The notes: generated by a model not told the origin, from the letters alone. A stretch of DNA of 64,000 bases from Methylophaga pinxianii (GCF_020447225.1 NZ_JAJAEO010000188.1:62001-126000); one strand, 5' to 3'; shown: positions 28,777 through 38,158, counted from the stretch's first letter. Numbers and translations are program-made.

Positions 28777-30417
28777 TTATAAAATGCAGATTTTTTGTTT
28801 CAACCCCTCATTCAGAATGGAGTGGTTGAGAGAGTAGTCAATGGCAACATCAATTAAATGTACGCCAGGAGTGTTGATGGCTTCACGCAGCATTTTATCA
28901 AACTCGATATAGCTGCTGGGGCGGTGACCAATTGCGCCATAACTATCAGCATATTTCACAAAGTCCGGATTGTTAAAACTCAAACCGAAGTCATTAAATC
29001 CCATACCCTGCTGTTTCCATTTGATCATTCCGTAAGCATTATCATTCAGAATGATGACGACCAGATCCAGCTTAAGCCGAACTGCAGTTTCCATTTCCTG
29101 CGAGTTCATCATAAAGCCGCCATCACCACAGACTGCAACGACTTTACGTTCAGGATGCAATAATTTAGCTAACATGGCTGTAGGCAGACCAGCGCCCATG
29201 GTGGCCAATGCGTTATCTAACAATAAGGTGTTATTTTCATAACACTGATAATTGCGGGCAAACCAGATTTTGTAGAGCCCATTATCCAGCGCCAGAATAT
29301 CTTTTTCGCCCAATGCAGCGCGGATAGTAGTGACCGCACTTTGTGGCAGAATAGGAAACCGGTCATCTTCACTGTATAAACCAAGCCGTTGCTGAACTTC
29401 CTGTTTAACCCGATAGAAATAGGAAAAGTCCCAATTGGATTGAGGTGACAAAGCGTCTGATAGACGATTGATAGAGGTAGCCAGATCACCGATAACATCC
29501 AGCTGAGGAAAGTAGACCGGATCGACCTCAGCTGGCTGGAAATTGATATGTATAACGGGTGCGCCGCCATCTTTCATAAAGAAAGGAGGCTTTTCAACCA
29601 CATCGTGCCCAACATTGATAATCAAATCCGCCCGTTCGATCGCGCAGTGCAAGTAATCGGACTCAGATAAAGCGGCTGTGCCCAAATAGCTGTCATGACG
29701 TTCATCGATTACACCTTTACCGAGCTGGGTGTTAAAGAATGGAATACCGGTTTTTTCAACAAAACGGGTTAATGCCTTACTGGCACGTTTACGATTTGCC
29801 CCGGCACCAATCAATAACAGCGGCATATTGGCTTTGCGGATCATTGCCAACGCATCTTTTATCGCGGTGTTATCGGCATCCGGACGGCGGATATTTTCCA
29901 CTACATAGATTCTGTCATGAACTTCTTCGGCAGCAATATCTTCAGGTAACTCGATATGCACGGCCCCGGGTCGTTCCTGAACTGCAATGCGACAAGCTTC
30001 TCGAACCACGGCACCAATGGTGTTGCCATGCACTACCTGTTTAGTGAACTTGGTGATAGGACGCATCATATTCACGATGTCGACAATTTGAAACAGCGCT
30101 TGCTTGCTGGCTTTAATGGGTTTTTGCCCGGTAATGATAAGCATTGGCATACCCCCAAGCTGGGCATATGCCGCCGGAGTAATCAGATTCGTCGCACCTG
30201 GCCCCAAGGTTGATAGGCACACACCGGGCTTACCGGTTAGCCGCCCGTAATTGGCGGCCATAAATCCTGCGCCTTGCTCATGTCGGGTAATAATTAATTT
30301 GATGGAGGAGTGTTGCAGCGAGTCAAGGAAATCGAGGTTTTCTTCACCAGGGATACCAAAAATATATTCGACCCCTTCGTTTTCTAACGCCTTAACCAGC
30401 AGATCAGATGTTTTCAT
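28777..30417 (-). CDS. Thiamine-diphosphate enzyme, acetolactate-synthase-like
   Basis: 546 residues, no separate regulatory subunit. The PYR domain has IFGIPGEENLDFLDSL and the cofactor-activating Glu in RHEQGAGFMAANYGRLTGKPGV. A central domain follows, then the PP domain with CGDGGFMMNSQEMETAVRLK and the Mg-binding NDNAYG. It resembles catabolic AlsS-type acetolactate synthases, which make acetolactate from two pyruvates, but is not the biosynthetic IlvB with IlvH. First gene of an operon with the aldehyde dehydrogenase. No acetolactate decarboxylase is present, so an acetoin route is not supported here. Confidence 0.88.
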   Translation of the reverse strand: MKTSDLLVKALENEGVEYIFGIPGEENLDFLDSLQHSSIKLIITRHEQGAGFMAANYGRLTGKPGVCLSTLGPGATNLITPAAYAQLGGMPMLIITGQKPIKASKQALFQIVDIVNMMRPITKFTKQVVHGNTIGAVVREACRIAVQERPGAVHIELPEDIAAEEVHDRIYVVENIRRPDADNTAIKDALAMIRKANMPLLLIGAGANRKRASKALTRFVEKTGIPFFNTQLGKGVIDERHDSYLGTAALSESDYLHCAIERADLIINVGHDVVEKPPFFMKDGGAPVIHINFQPAEVDPVYFPQLDVIGDLATSINRLSDALSPQSNWDFSYFYRVKQEVQQRLGLYSEDDRFPILPQSAVTTIRAALGEKDILALDNGLYKIWFARNYQCYENNTLLLDNALATMGAGLPTAMLAKLLHPERKVVAVCGDGGFMMNSQEMETAVRLKLDLVVIILNDNAYGMIKWKQQGMGFNDFGLSFNNPDFVKYADSYGAIGHRPSSYIEFDKMLREAINTPGVHLIDVAIDYSLNHSILNEGLKQKICIL

Positions 30418-30504
30418 GGAGTGTTCCTAGGTCCTCTGAATGGGCGGAGCAATCATCGCGTCATCGTTTGGTTGTACCATAAATAATCATGGCATCACAG
30501 CCCC

Positions 30505-31311
30505 TTATTGAGTGAGGACAGCTATTTCCACCCTTCGGTTGCGTGCTCGACCAGAATCAGTGTCATTTCCTGTTATTGGACGGGTATCCGCATAGCCTTC
30601 CACACGAAATCTTGCTGCTTCATATTGAGGATAGCGCAACAATTCATGTAATACGGAAGTGGCTCTCGATCCAGATAATTCCCAGTTGGAACGATATTCT
30701 GATGTATTGAGTGGACGATCATCCGTATGTCCGGAAATGATAAGGGGATCTTCGATATCAGCCAGCGCAGCTGCGATATCTTCCAAGACAGGAATAAAGT
30801 CGGGTTTGATTGTGGCCTGACCTGAGGGAAAAGAAGCTTTTTCATCAATGATGATAACCACACGATCCTGGCGTGTTTCTACTTGCAAGATTCCTTCATC
30901 AATTTGTTCACGAAGTGCTTCATTAAGTTGCTGAAGTTGGCGTTGTTGTTTTGCTTGTAAATATAAATTGAGATCGCTGGTATTCAGTATCGGTTTACTG
31001 GGGTCACCCGTTTGTCTCACTTGTTCGATAACAGTGACATCCGAGGGATTGGGTGAGAAGGTTTGCTTAATAATGGAAGTGCCCATCGGGATGGTCTCTG
31101 GCACTTCAGGCGGGGTTACGCCAAATGCATTATGCAACGATTGCGAAACCATTTTTAAACGGATCACATCCAGCTCTGACATTGACAGGAGCAAAACAAA
31201 GAAACACAACAGTAAAGTCATTAAGTCAGCAAAGATAGCAATATATGCTGGAATCGCTTTACGTTTTAACATTCTAATTGAAGGATCCGGATTCAGTTTT
31301 CGGTTTATCAA
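30505..31311 (-). CDS. MotB/PomB-like stator or OmpA-type peptidoglycan-binding protein
   Basis: 268 residues. One N-terminal membrane helix carries the proton/sodium-channel Asp (PAYIAIFADLMTLLLCFFVLLLSMSELD), as in PomB/MotB. A linker with a Gln-rich helix and an OmpA C-domain follow (IISGHTDDRPLNTSEYRSNWELSGSRAT; GYADTRPITGN; GRARNRRVEIAV). Family members anchor the flagellar or another rotary stator to peptidoglycan. No MotA/PomA partner gene is adjacent or in the window. The start is uncertain: TTG at 31311 gives a PomB-like cytoplasmic tail, while ATG at 31272 lacks a ribosome site. Confidence 0.88.
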   Translation of the reverse strand: MINRKLNPDPSIRMLKRKAIPAYIAIFADLMTLLLCFFVLLLSMSELDVIRLKMVSQSLHNAFGVTPPEVPETIPMGTSIIKQTFSPNPSDVTVIEQVRQTGDPSKPILNTSDLNLYLQAKQQRQLQQLNEALREQIDEGILQVETRQDRVVIIIDEKASFPSGQATIKPDFIPVLEDIAAALADIEDPLIISGHTDDRPLNTSEYRSNWELSGSRATSVLHELLRYPQYEAARFRVEGYADTRPITGNDTDSGRARNRRVEIAVLTQ

Positions 31312-31731
31312 TAGTCCGTTTTCCAGTCATTAAAAAACTATCAATGAGTTGTCGGAAATGAACCAGCTTCTTCGCCTGATTCTATTGTTACCGTAACTCT
31401 CTGATAATTCAAGGTTTGGGGGAAATGAAGTGAATGTTACCCTTAAGAGCGGGTTTGAAGATGTGAACTGCAACACAGCATTCAATATTTGATTTTAATA
31501 TTTAGAATTGGCTGCTTAATAACAAATCGCCTTTCATCACTGCTTCTGCAATAACAGCAATTTTGCAACAGGTTATTCAACAAGGCTCAGTGAATGTTGT
31601 AGGCTAAAGCTTAAGACCCGTGAATGAGGATTCGGCTACTCATCGCCGCAACTTGGCTAATCCGACTCATCTATCCACAACCACGCACGACACTAACTAT
31701 TATTTATTTCCTGATTAATCTGGAGTCTGTT
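31312..31731. other. 420-base intergenic region without a recognised gene
   Basis: This AT-rich gap separates the minus-strand MotB-like gene from the plus-strand SlyB-like lipoprotein and must hold both promoters. I see no tRNA, no terminator and no clear repeat. An open frame continues upstream of the lipoprotein start (from 31624), but it lacks a ribosome site and a signal sequence and is discounted. A short minus-strand frame (31274-31330) ends just before an alternative MotB start, without a ribosome site. Confidence 0.6.
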
Positions 31732-32220
31732 ATGTCTCATTTCGCTCGATGGTTTTGTCTGTTGTTCATCATTGTTATTCCAGTGATTACATCCTGTGCT
31801 TCACGTTCACAAAGTCATTATTATGCCGATGAAGTGGGAGAGATTATGAGTGTAGAGGATGTCTGGATCATCTCTTCGCGAATAGTCAAAATTGAAGGGT
31901 TAGGAGATAAACGGCCAGGCTGGGGGACAGCGGTGGGGGCTACCGTCGCTGGGGCATCGGCTTATGGCATTACCCAGGCAGATAATCCTGCTGGCGTGGC
32001 AATTACCATTATTGCTCTGGTCGGTGGCGCATTAGCCGGTCAGTTTATTGATGAGAAGATAAAGTCAGAGCTGGGCGTGGAATATATCCTGGACAAAACC
32101 TCTGGTGACAAGATTGCCGTGGTTCAGACGGTAGAAAGTGCAGAGGAAATGTTACCTGCCAGAACGCCTGCTTTATTGATGCGTGGCAAAAATGGCTACT
32201 ATCGCGTCGTTCCACAATAA
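31732..32220 (+). CDS. SlyB-like glycine-zipper outer-membrane lipoprotein
   Basis: 162 residues from the ATG at 31732, with TGGAG 6 bases upstream. Lipoprotein signal peptide ending IVIPVITSCAS (lipobox ITSC). A glycine-zipper 2TM region follows (GWGTAVGATVAGASAYGI; ALVGGALAGQFIDEKI), then a small beta domain (VEYILDKTSGDKIAVVQTVE). This order is that of SlyB/PcpA-type lipoproteins, which in enterobacteria stabilise the outer membrane and respond to PhoPQ. The role here is inferred only. Confidence 0.82.
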   Translation: MSHFARWFCLLFIIVIPVITSCASRSQSHYYADEVGEIMSVEDVWIISSRIVKIEGLGDKRPGWGTAVGATVAGASAYGITQADNPAGVAITIIALVGGALAGQFIDEKIKSELGVEYILDKTSGDKIAVVQTVESAEEMLPARTPALLMRGKNGYYRVVPQ

Positions 32221-32283
32221 TTTATTTATTGAACAGATTTAATCCGATCAACTTCGGTATGTTTGAAGCGGAAGGGATTTTTT

Positions 32284-33594
32284 ATGTCAGATCAAAGTTT
32301 TATTCATCAGTCGAGAAAGCAATGGAGCTCTGAACCAGCTTTTATCGCATCCATGGCTGCCGCCGCGGTGGGGCTTGGTAATTTATGGCGATTCCCTTAC
32401 ATCGTCGGTGAAAATGGTGGGGGCGTGTTTGTCATTGCCTATCTACTCGCGTTATTTATTGTTGTCCTGCCCATTATGATGTTGGAGGTTGCAGCCGGGC
32501 GACTCACCCACGGTAATACGGTTGCTACCTTCAGACAAATTAATCGCCTGGGGGGGTATTACGGTTGGTTTGTCGTCAGTATTACCATTGCGATTACCAG
32601 CTATTATTTGGTGATTACAGGCTGGACCCTGGGCTATAGCATTGATGCAAGTCGAGGTGAGCTACGGGTATTTGAAGAGTTTACCCAAGGCTTTAACAGC
32701 TACTGGTATTTTCTGATCATTATCGCTTTGGCTTCTATTGTTTTAATTAAAGGCCTGAAAGCGATTGAAGGTCTGTCAAAATTTCTAATGCCAGTATTAG
32801 TGATAGTGATGATTTTTCTGGTGGTGACTGCCAGCAAAACCTCTGGGTGGCAGCAAACTGTTGATTTCTTCTTTGAGTTTGAATGGGCCAATCTGAGCAA
32901 CGGCGAACTGTGGGTGTTTGCTTTTGGCCAGGCTTTTTACACGTTGGCTATTGGCCAAGGATATTTGATCACCTATGGCAGCTATATTCCCCGGAAAACC
33001 AATATTCCCAGGGCCTGTATTATCGTCGCGATATTTCAAACCCTGGTTGCCTTACTCGCTGCCTGGATGATTTTCCCGTTTGTTTTCAGTCAGGGCTTAT
33101 CTCCTGATGAGGGTACTCAACTGGCTTTTGCCACCATGCCAAAGGTTTTTGCCGAGCTCTCCGGCGGAACTATTATCGGCATCGTATTTTTTACATTATT
33201 TTTTGCCGTTGCCTTTACATCGACTCTGGCAGGCTTAAAAGTAATCGTTTCAGCCGTTGCCGAAGAATTTTCTTTGAGCAATTTTAAAGCTGTTATGGTG
33301 GTTGCAGGCATGATGATTCTCTTCGGATCGGCATCAGCTTTAAGTTTTACGTCAGTCAATTTACAAATAGCCGGTGAGCCGGTGCTGGATATGGTGGATC
33401 GCATTGCAGGTGGCAATGTCATTCTGTTGTCTGGGGTGATGGGGGCGGCCTTGTTTTGCTGGTTTATCCCACCGCCCAGAATTCATTCGGTATTAGGAAC
33501 GGAATCACATTGGTGGGAATGGCGTATTTATCTGGTCGGCCGTTTTCTTCCGGTGTTTATCTTGGCAGCATTGGCAATGAGGTATTTTTTCTGA
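32284..33594 (+). CDS. Sodium-dependent neurotransmitter-symporter-family transporter
   Basis: 436 residues from ATG 32284, with GGAAGGGA 7-8 bases upstream; a TTG seven codons earlier is less likely. The NSS signature MAAAAVGLGNLWRFPYIVGENGGGVF in TM1 holds the Na+ and substrate sites. About eleven or twelve helices are seen, the typical number for bacterial (MhsT/TnaT-like) members, ending FILAALAMRYFF. It imports amino acids or related amines with Na+; the substrate is not determinable. Na+ coupling fits a marine or halophilic lifestyle. Confidence 0.93.
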   Translation: MSDQSFIHQSRKQWSSEPAFIASMAAAAVGLGNLWRFPYIVGENGGGVFVIAYLLALFIVVLPIMMLEVAAGRLTHGNTVATFRQINRLGGYYGWFVVSITIAITSYYLVITGWTLGYSIDASRGELRVFEEFTQGFNSYWYFLIIIALASIVLIKGLKAIEGLSKFLMPVLVIVMIFLVVTASKTSGWQQTVDFFFEFEWANLSNGELWVFAFGQAFYTLAIGQGYLITYGSYIPRKTNIPRACIIVAIFQTLVALLAAWMIFPFVFSQGLSPDEGTQLAFATMPKVFAELSGGTIIGIVFFTLFFAVAFTSTLAGLKVIVSAVAEEFSLSNFKAVMVVAGMMILFGSASALSFTSVNLQIAGEPVLDMVDRIAGGNVILLSGVMGAALFCWFIPPPRIHSVLGTESHWWEWRIYLVGRFLPVFILAALAMRYFF

Positions 33595-33722
33595 TGCATG
33601 ACTTTTGTAGATAAAAGCTTACAGTTCAGTGAAATTTTTGGGTTAACCTGAGTAAATATTTATTTAGGATGGCTGTGCTAGTCTTGATGGATAGTCGATC
33701 CTCGCAGGGAGCTTGTTCTTTT

Positions 33723-35840
33723 ATGCATGACAAAAAAATTATTCGCCCGGAAGAAAATTGTTGGCGTTATGTCAATGCTGATAGAGCAGCATTACTGGTT
33801 GATGGTGAAAAATACTTCGGAACACTTCATACCGCTATCAGTCAGGCCCGCTATGCTGTTTATATACTGGCATGGGATATTGATAGCCGCTTGGGGTTAC
33901 TTCGTGGAGAGCAAAAATCTGATCTCCCTGCCGAGTTAGGTAATTTGATAAATGCCCTGCTTGATCAACGGCCCGAATTAAGTATTTATATTCTGAACTG
34001 GGATTGGGCGATGCTCTACACCCTCGAGCGGGAGTGGTTGCCATTATTCAGGCCCGGCTGGAAAAAACAAGCCCGTCTTCATTATCAGTTGGATGGTGAG
34101 TGTCCATTTGGCGGTTCACAGCATCAGAAAATCGTTGTAATTGACGACAAACTGGCCTTTTGCGGAGGCATTGATCCCGGTAAATACCGATGGGATACAA
34201 GTGATCATGCGCCCGATGATAAGCGTCGCATTGATCCAGATAATGAGGCATATCCGCCTTTTCATGATATGCAAATGATGGTGGATGGGGACGCGGCTCA
34301 AAGCCTTGCCGAGCTGGCTCGAGATCGTTGGTATAAAGCGACGGGAGAGCAATTGCCAAAGGTTAAGCACCACGAGCAAGACATCTGGCCAAGTGATATT
34401 AAGCCTGATTTTGAGAATGTGAACATCGCGATCGCTCGTACCTTGCCTGAATTTAAGGATCAAGCCGAAATTACTGAAGTCGAAACCTTGTATCTGGATG
34501 CGATTGCATCAGCTGAAAAGTTAATTTACATAGAAAATCAGTACTTTACCTCATGGAAAGTAGCAGAGGTTTTAGCCCAGCGCTTAGCAGATGATCAGGG
34601 ACTGGAAGTGGTGATTGTGTGCCCTAAAATGACCGGGGGATGGCTTGAGCAGCATACTATGGATGTATTGCGCTCAAGGGTGAGCCGGAAATTGTTTGAG
34701 GCCGACAAGCATGGCCAGCTAAGGGTTTGTTATCCACACCATGAAGCACTGGGAAATGCCTACATCAGTTTGCACAGCAAACTGTTGATTGTAGATGATG
34801 TTTTTCTGCGTGTAGGTTCAGCAAATCTGAGCAATCGATCGATGGGATTGGACAGTGAATGTGATTTGGCTATCGAAGCGGAAAACGAAGAACAGCTTCA
34901 AGCGATAAAGGCATTTCGCCAACGTCTGCTCTGTGAGCATCTCGGACTGAAGAACGATGAGCTGGAAGCGTTGCTCACCCAGCATGGTTCGCTAATCAAA
35001 TTATTAGATGCCCGAGAAGATGCCTCTCGAACACTGCGTACACTGGATTGTGAGATCGATGACAGCATTGATGGGCTGACTCCAACGGCTGATTATATTG
35101 ATCCTGAACGTCCGGTTGATTCAGTTGAAATGAGCCGTAAATTGGTACCCATAGACGAATCAAAATCTCCTAAAAAGCAGATTGTGATAGCGGCAATGGT
35201 TTTGCTGGCAGTCATTGCCTTGACCGCTTTATGGAAGTGGACGCCACTCAACGAATTCTTAACCCCTGAAAATCTGCAGCAATTGATTAGCACCCTCAAT
35301 GACTACCCGTTTACTCCAGTAATCGTCATTGGCATATTTGCTCTGGCGGGGCTTATCGCTGTTCCTCTGACCCTGCTCGTTGTCACTGTCGCCATCAGTT
35401 TTGGTGCTTGGCCGGGCAGTCTCTATGCCATTCTGGGCTCTTTGTTAAGTGCTGTGCTGGGATATGTCGTGGGTGAATGGCTGGGACGAAGCAGTGTGTC
35501 CAAAATGGCAGGGTCAAAATTAAACCGGCTGTCCAAGAGGTTAGCCAATCACGGTGTGATGGCTATCATTACAGTGCGGATCATCCCTGTCGCACCATTT
35601 ACCGTTATTAATCTGGTAGCCGGTGCTTCCCATATTAAGTTAAAAGATTTTATCTGGGGCACCTTAATTGGCATGCTGCCAGGCATCCTGGCAATAACGA
35701 TATTTGCTAATTCTTTACTCAGGGTAGTAAAGCAACCCAAGCCAATCGAAATTGTGGTTTTTGTGTTGGTAGTTTTTGTGATTGGCGCTTTGATGTATGG
35801 CGTCAAAAAATGGCTGAATAGAATTTCAACAGACTCGTGA
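33723..35840 (+). CDS. Phospholipase D/transphosphatidylase fused to VTT membrane domain
   Basis: 705 residues with this start (GGGAG about 13 bases upstream); an upstream in-frame ATG at 33669 has no proper ribosome site. Two HKD motifs are intact: HQKIVVID (His134, Lys136, Asp141) and HSKLLIVD (His351, Lys353, Asp358), the active site of PLD enzymes. After a hydrophobic helix at about 475-495, a C-terminal VTT/DedA-like domain (about 540-690) has GAWPGSLYAILGSLLSAVLGYVVG and MLPGILAITIFANSL. It joins phosphodiester hydrolysis or transfer on lipid to a putative lipid scramblase/flippase-like domain. It overlaps the next gene by 4 bases (GTGA). Confidence 0.92.
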   Translation: MHDKKIIRPEENCWRYVNADRAALLVDGEKYFGTLHTAISQARYAVYILAWDIDSRLGLLRGEQKSDLPAELGNLINALLDQRPELSIYILNWDWAMLYTLEREWLPLFRPGWKKQARLHYQLDGECPFGGSQHQKIVVIDDKLAFCGGIDPGKYRWDTSDHAPDDKRRIDPDNEAYPPFHDMQMMVDGDAAQSLAELARDRWYKATGEQLPKVKHHEQDIWPSDIKPDFENVNIAIARTLPEFKDQAEITEVETLYLDAIASAEKLIYIENQYFTSWKVAEVLAQRLADDQGLEVVIVCPKMTGGWLEQHTMDVLRSRVSRKLFEADKHGQLRVCYPHHEALGNAYISLHSKLLIVDDVFLRVGSANLSNRSMGLDSECDLAIEAENEEQLQAIKAFRQRLLCEHLGLKNDELEALLTQHGSLIKLLDAREDASRTLRTLDCEIDDSIDGLTPTADYIDPERPVDSVEMSRKLVPIDESKSPKKQIVIAAMVLLAVIALTALWKWTPLNEFLTPENLQQLISTLNDYPFTPVIVIGIFALAGLIAVPLTLLVVTVAISFGAWPGSLYAILGSLLSAVLGYVVGEWLGRSSVSKMAGSKLNRLSKRLANHGVMAIITVRIIPVAPFTVINLVAGASHIKLKDFIWGTLIGMLPGILAITIFANSLLRVVKQPKPIEIVVFVLVVFVIGALMYGVKKWLNRISTDS

Positions 35841-36544
35841 CTGAGATAACTTCATCAAGGATATTGACGCTCGCCACTTATAATATACATGCCTGCATTG
35901 GGGGTGACGGGCGGTTTGATCCTGCACGTATCGCTGCAGTTTTAGGTGAGCTTGATGCCGATATTATTGCACTTCAAGAGGTTGAGCATCACTCTGTGGA
36001 TGAGCTGGATTTGTTGGAATATCTTGCCTATCAGACGGGACATGAAGCGATTGCCGGGCCAACGCTATTCCGGGAGACCCGCCACTATGGCAACGCTCTA
36101 CTGACACGCTTGCCATTACAGTCTTTTAAGCATATTGATCTTAGCGTGGCAGGGTATGAACCACGAGGCGCTATCGAGGCTATATTTGATGTGGATGGTT
36201 ACGAATTACAGGTTATTGCAACGCATCTGGGGCTGAAATCGGCAGAGAGGCGATGGCAAGTTAAGCAGCTAATCGATCTTAAATCACAACAGGAAGCGGA
36301 AATCAGTTGTTTACTGGGTGATGTAAATGAATGGTTGTTATGGGGACGACCATTGCGATGGTTACACAGACACTTCGGTTCACCGCGACATTTGGCTACT
36401 TTTCCCGCACGCTGGCCTATTTTTGCCTTGGATCGAATCTGGATTGGACCGCAAAGGTGCCAAATGAAACTGTCGGTACACAAATCTGAGCTCGCTAAGC
36501 AGGCTTCAGATCATTTACCGCTTATTGCCCGCATTCGCTTTTAA
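35837..36544 (+). CDS. Endonuclease/exonuclease/phosphatase-fold phosphodiesterase
   Basis: 235 residues from a GTG start overlapping the PLD stop. EEP motifs in order: LATYNIHACIGGDGRFD, IIALQEVEHH (metal-binding Glu), ETRHYGNALLTRLP, VIATHLGLKSAERRWQ, LLGDVNEW (Asp-Asn pair) and ASDHLPLIARI (catalytic Asp-His). The family includes nucleases, sphingomyelinases and inositol phosphatases. Coupling to a phospholipase D suggests action on a lipid-derived phosphodiester rather than DNA, but this is inference. Confidence 0.92.
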   Translation: MTEITSSRILTLATYNIHACIGGDGRFDPARIAAVLGELDADIIALQEVEHHSVDELDLLEYLAYQTGHEAIAGPTLFRETRHYGNALLTRLPLQSFKHIDLSVAGYEPRGAIEAIFDVDGYELQVIATHLGLKSAERRWQVKQLIDLKSQQEAEISCLLGDVNEWLLWGRPLRWLHRHFGSPRHLATFPARWPIFALDRIWIGPQRCQMKLSVHKSELAKQASDHLPLIARIRF

Positions 36545-36788
36545 AAACATAGGCTACCATCAGGCAAGGTTACTGAAGTAAAAAGCAAATTGGGTGTAAA
36601 TTTCTCGCTTTACAAAAAATTTCAATCAACGGAATATGGCCGCTATATTCATGAAATGACATTTTAAAGTGTGCCTTAATTACAACAATGCTGCTTTCCT
36701 ATTGCAAAAAAGGAGTTTTTCCCGCCACAATTGCCCCACTGAGAAAAACGCAAGACATTGTGTAAATTTTCATCAAGGGAGATTGGAA

Positions 36789-36977
36789 ATGAATATGGAT
36801 AAGTTAAAAAAAGCACTTTACCGTTTTATGAAAGACGAGGAAGGTGCCAGTGGGATTGAATATGCTTTGGTGGCGGCAATGGTGGCTGTGGCATTAGTTA
36901 CCTTTGTTGCACCTGTTCGAGAGGCCATTGTCGGGGTGTTTACGGACATCCAGGGGGCATTGGAAGAGACCGAGTAA
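36789..36977 (+). CDS. flp: Flp-type type IVb pilin
   Basis: 62 residues. A short charged leader ending KDEEG is cut before Ala20, giving a mature start ASGIEYALVAAMVAVALVTF with Glu5-Tyr6 as in Flp pilins, and a 43-residue mature subunit. It would polymerise into the Tad/Flp fibre used for surface attachment and biofilm. The start has GGGAG 8 bases upstream; the longer open frame from 36669 is not used. First gene of the tad operon; the 244 bases upstream probably hold the operon promoter. Confidence 0.95.
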   Translation: MNMDKLKKALYRFMKDEEGASGIEYALVAAMVAVALVTFVAPVREAIVGVFTDIQGALEETE

Positions 36978-37000
36978 AAGTATCTCACTTTTATCTGGAT

Positions 37001-37531
37001 GTGAAAATCTTCTTCCTCCCGTTTTATCTTACTGCCGGAGCAGTGTCGCTTTGGTGTCTGGCGTGTGGGTTTTATGATCTGACTCAGCGTCGGCTTCCTA
37101 ATTTGCTGACCCTGGGTATGCACGTTCCTGCTTTGGCAGTACTGGTGATTGCTGGTGAGGGTTTTCTGGGAGCTTCAATAACTTCCTGTCTCCTGGCCTG
37201 GGCCGCGGCATTGGTTTTGACTCTTCCTGCCTATGCCTTTAATTGGCTGGGGGCTGGTGATGCGAAATTTCTTGCGGCCATTGGTCTGCTCACCGGTCTA
37301 AAATTTCTATTTGTCACCTATATCATTGCTGCTTTAACGACAGGGCTGGTAATACTTATCTGGTTATCGTTGCAACGATACTGGCCGTTTGTAAATCTGC
37401 AGCTCTCTTCATTAAATCTACGATTGCCTGATATACCGCTGCTTCGGGGTAAGATATTGCCATTTGGTGCCATCTTGGCATTAAGTGCAATTATTACGCT
37501 AATGCTGCCTCATTTATGGGAGGCTGCATGA
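37001..37531 (+). CDS. cpaA: Flp prepilin peptidase (A24, TadV/CpaA)
   Basis: 176 residues from GTG. An aspartyl membrane protease with the two catalytic sites FYDLTQRRLPN and GAGDAKFLAAIG (GxGD), and about five membrane helices. It cleaves the leaders of Flp and the TadE/G-like pseudopilins. It lacks the N-terminal methylase domain of PilD, as expected for CpaA. It follows flp by 23 bases and overlaps the TadE-like gene. Confidence 0.93.
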   Translation: MKIFFLPFYLTAGAVSLWCLACGFYDLTQRRLPNLLTLGMHVPALAVLVIAGEGFLGASITSCLLAWAAALVLTLPAYAFNWLGAGDAKFLAAIGLLTGLKFLFVTYIIAALTTGLVILIWLSLQRYWPFVNLQLSSLNLRLPDIPLLRGKILPFGAILALSAIITLMLPHLWEAA

Positions 37532-38085
37532 TGACAAGTCATACCAAATGGTCTGACATTCCTGCTTGCAGGGCACTTTCCATTACTGCTGGATCGATAT
37601 TCTCCCCCGGACAAATAACTAAAACTCTGCATAAGCAACGCGGGGCTGCGGCTATTGAAGCAGCCTTGATGTTTGTCCTGTTTTTTTCATTGTTTTATGC
37701 CATTGTCAGCTACGCTTTACCATTATTGATGGTGCAGGCGTTTAATCATGCTGCAGCTTCCGGAGCACGATCCGCATTGGCTATTGAGCCGGACGAATTT
37801 GAAAACACTTCGCAATTTATTGAACAAGGAGTAAAGCCAAGGGTAAGAGAGGTTATTGCGGAGACATTGGACTGGTTACCACCAACAGCCAAAACAGCCG
37901 TTCTAGGCACGCAAAATAATAATATTGTTATTGAATTTAACGAAACAACGGGTGTGCTAGCTGTGACGGTTATTTATTCAGGTTATCGGGAAGCACCTTT
38001 AATTCCGACGCTAAAGCTTCCAGGCATGGGAGACGTGCCTAGATTGCCTACTAATCTGCAGGGAAGTGCTTCAGTCAGTTTGTAA
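37528..38085 (+). CDS. TadE-like pseudopilin
   Basis: About 185 residues. The pilin-like segment HKQRGAAAIEAALMFVLFFSLFYAIVSYALPLL (about residues 36-70), with Gly before the helix and Glu near its start, is the TadE signature. The cytoplasmic leader of ~38 residues is unusually long. The rest is periplasmic. GGGAGG serves ATG at 37528 (overlapping the cpaA stop as ATGA) or 37531; I cannot decide between them. Minor pseudopilins of this type are needed for Flp fibre assembly. Confidence 0.85.
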   Translation: MMTSHTKWSDIPACRALSITAGSIFSPGQITKTLHKQRGAAAIEAALMFVLFFSLFYAIVSYALPLLMVQAFNHAAASGARSALAIEPDEFENTSQFIEQGVKPRVREVIAETLDWLPPTAKTAVLGTQNNNIVIEFNETTGVLAVTVIYSGYREAPLIPTLKLPGMGDVPRLPTNLQGSASVSL

Positions 38086-38158
38086 TAACTGAAATAAAAA
38101 GAAAATAATAAAAAATCCGTTATGGAAATAAATACGGACTAAATCACTGGAGTCAGAA

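Noticed and set aside
31274-31330. Short minus-strand frame ending just before an alternative MotB start
   Set aside because: 18 codons, no ribosome site and no resemblance to a MotA C-terminus; probably chance.
31624-31731. N-terminal extension of the SlyB-like lipoprotein
   Set aside because: The extension would place the lipoprotein signal peptide internally; the ATG at 31732 has a good ribosome site and an intact signal sequence.
36691-36706. Possible sigma54 promoter before flp (GC and TTGCA)
   Set aside because: Only the -12 half matches; the -24 GG is absent.
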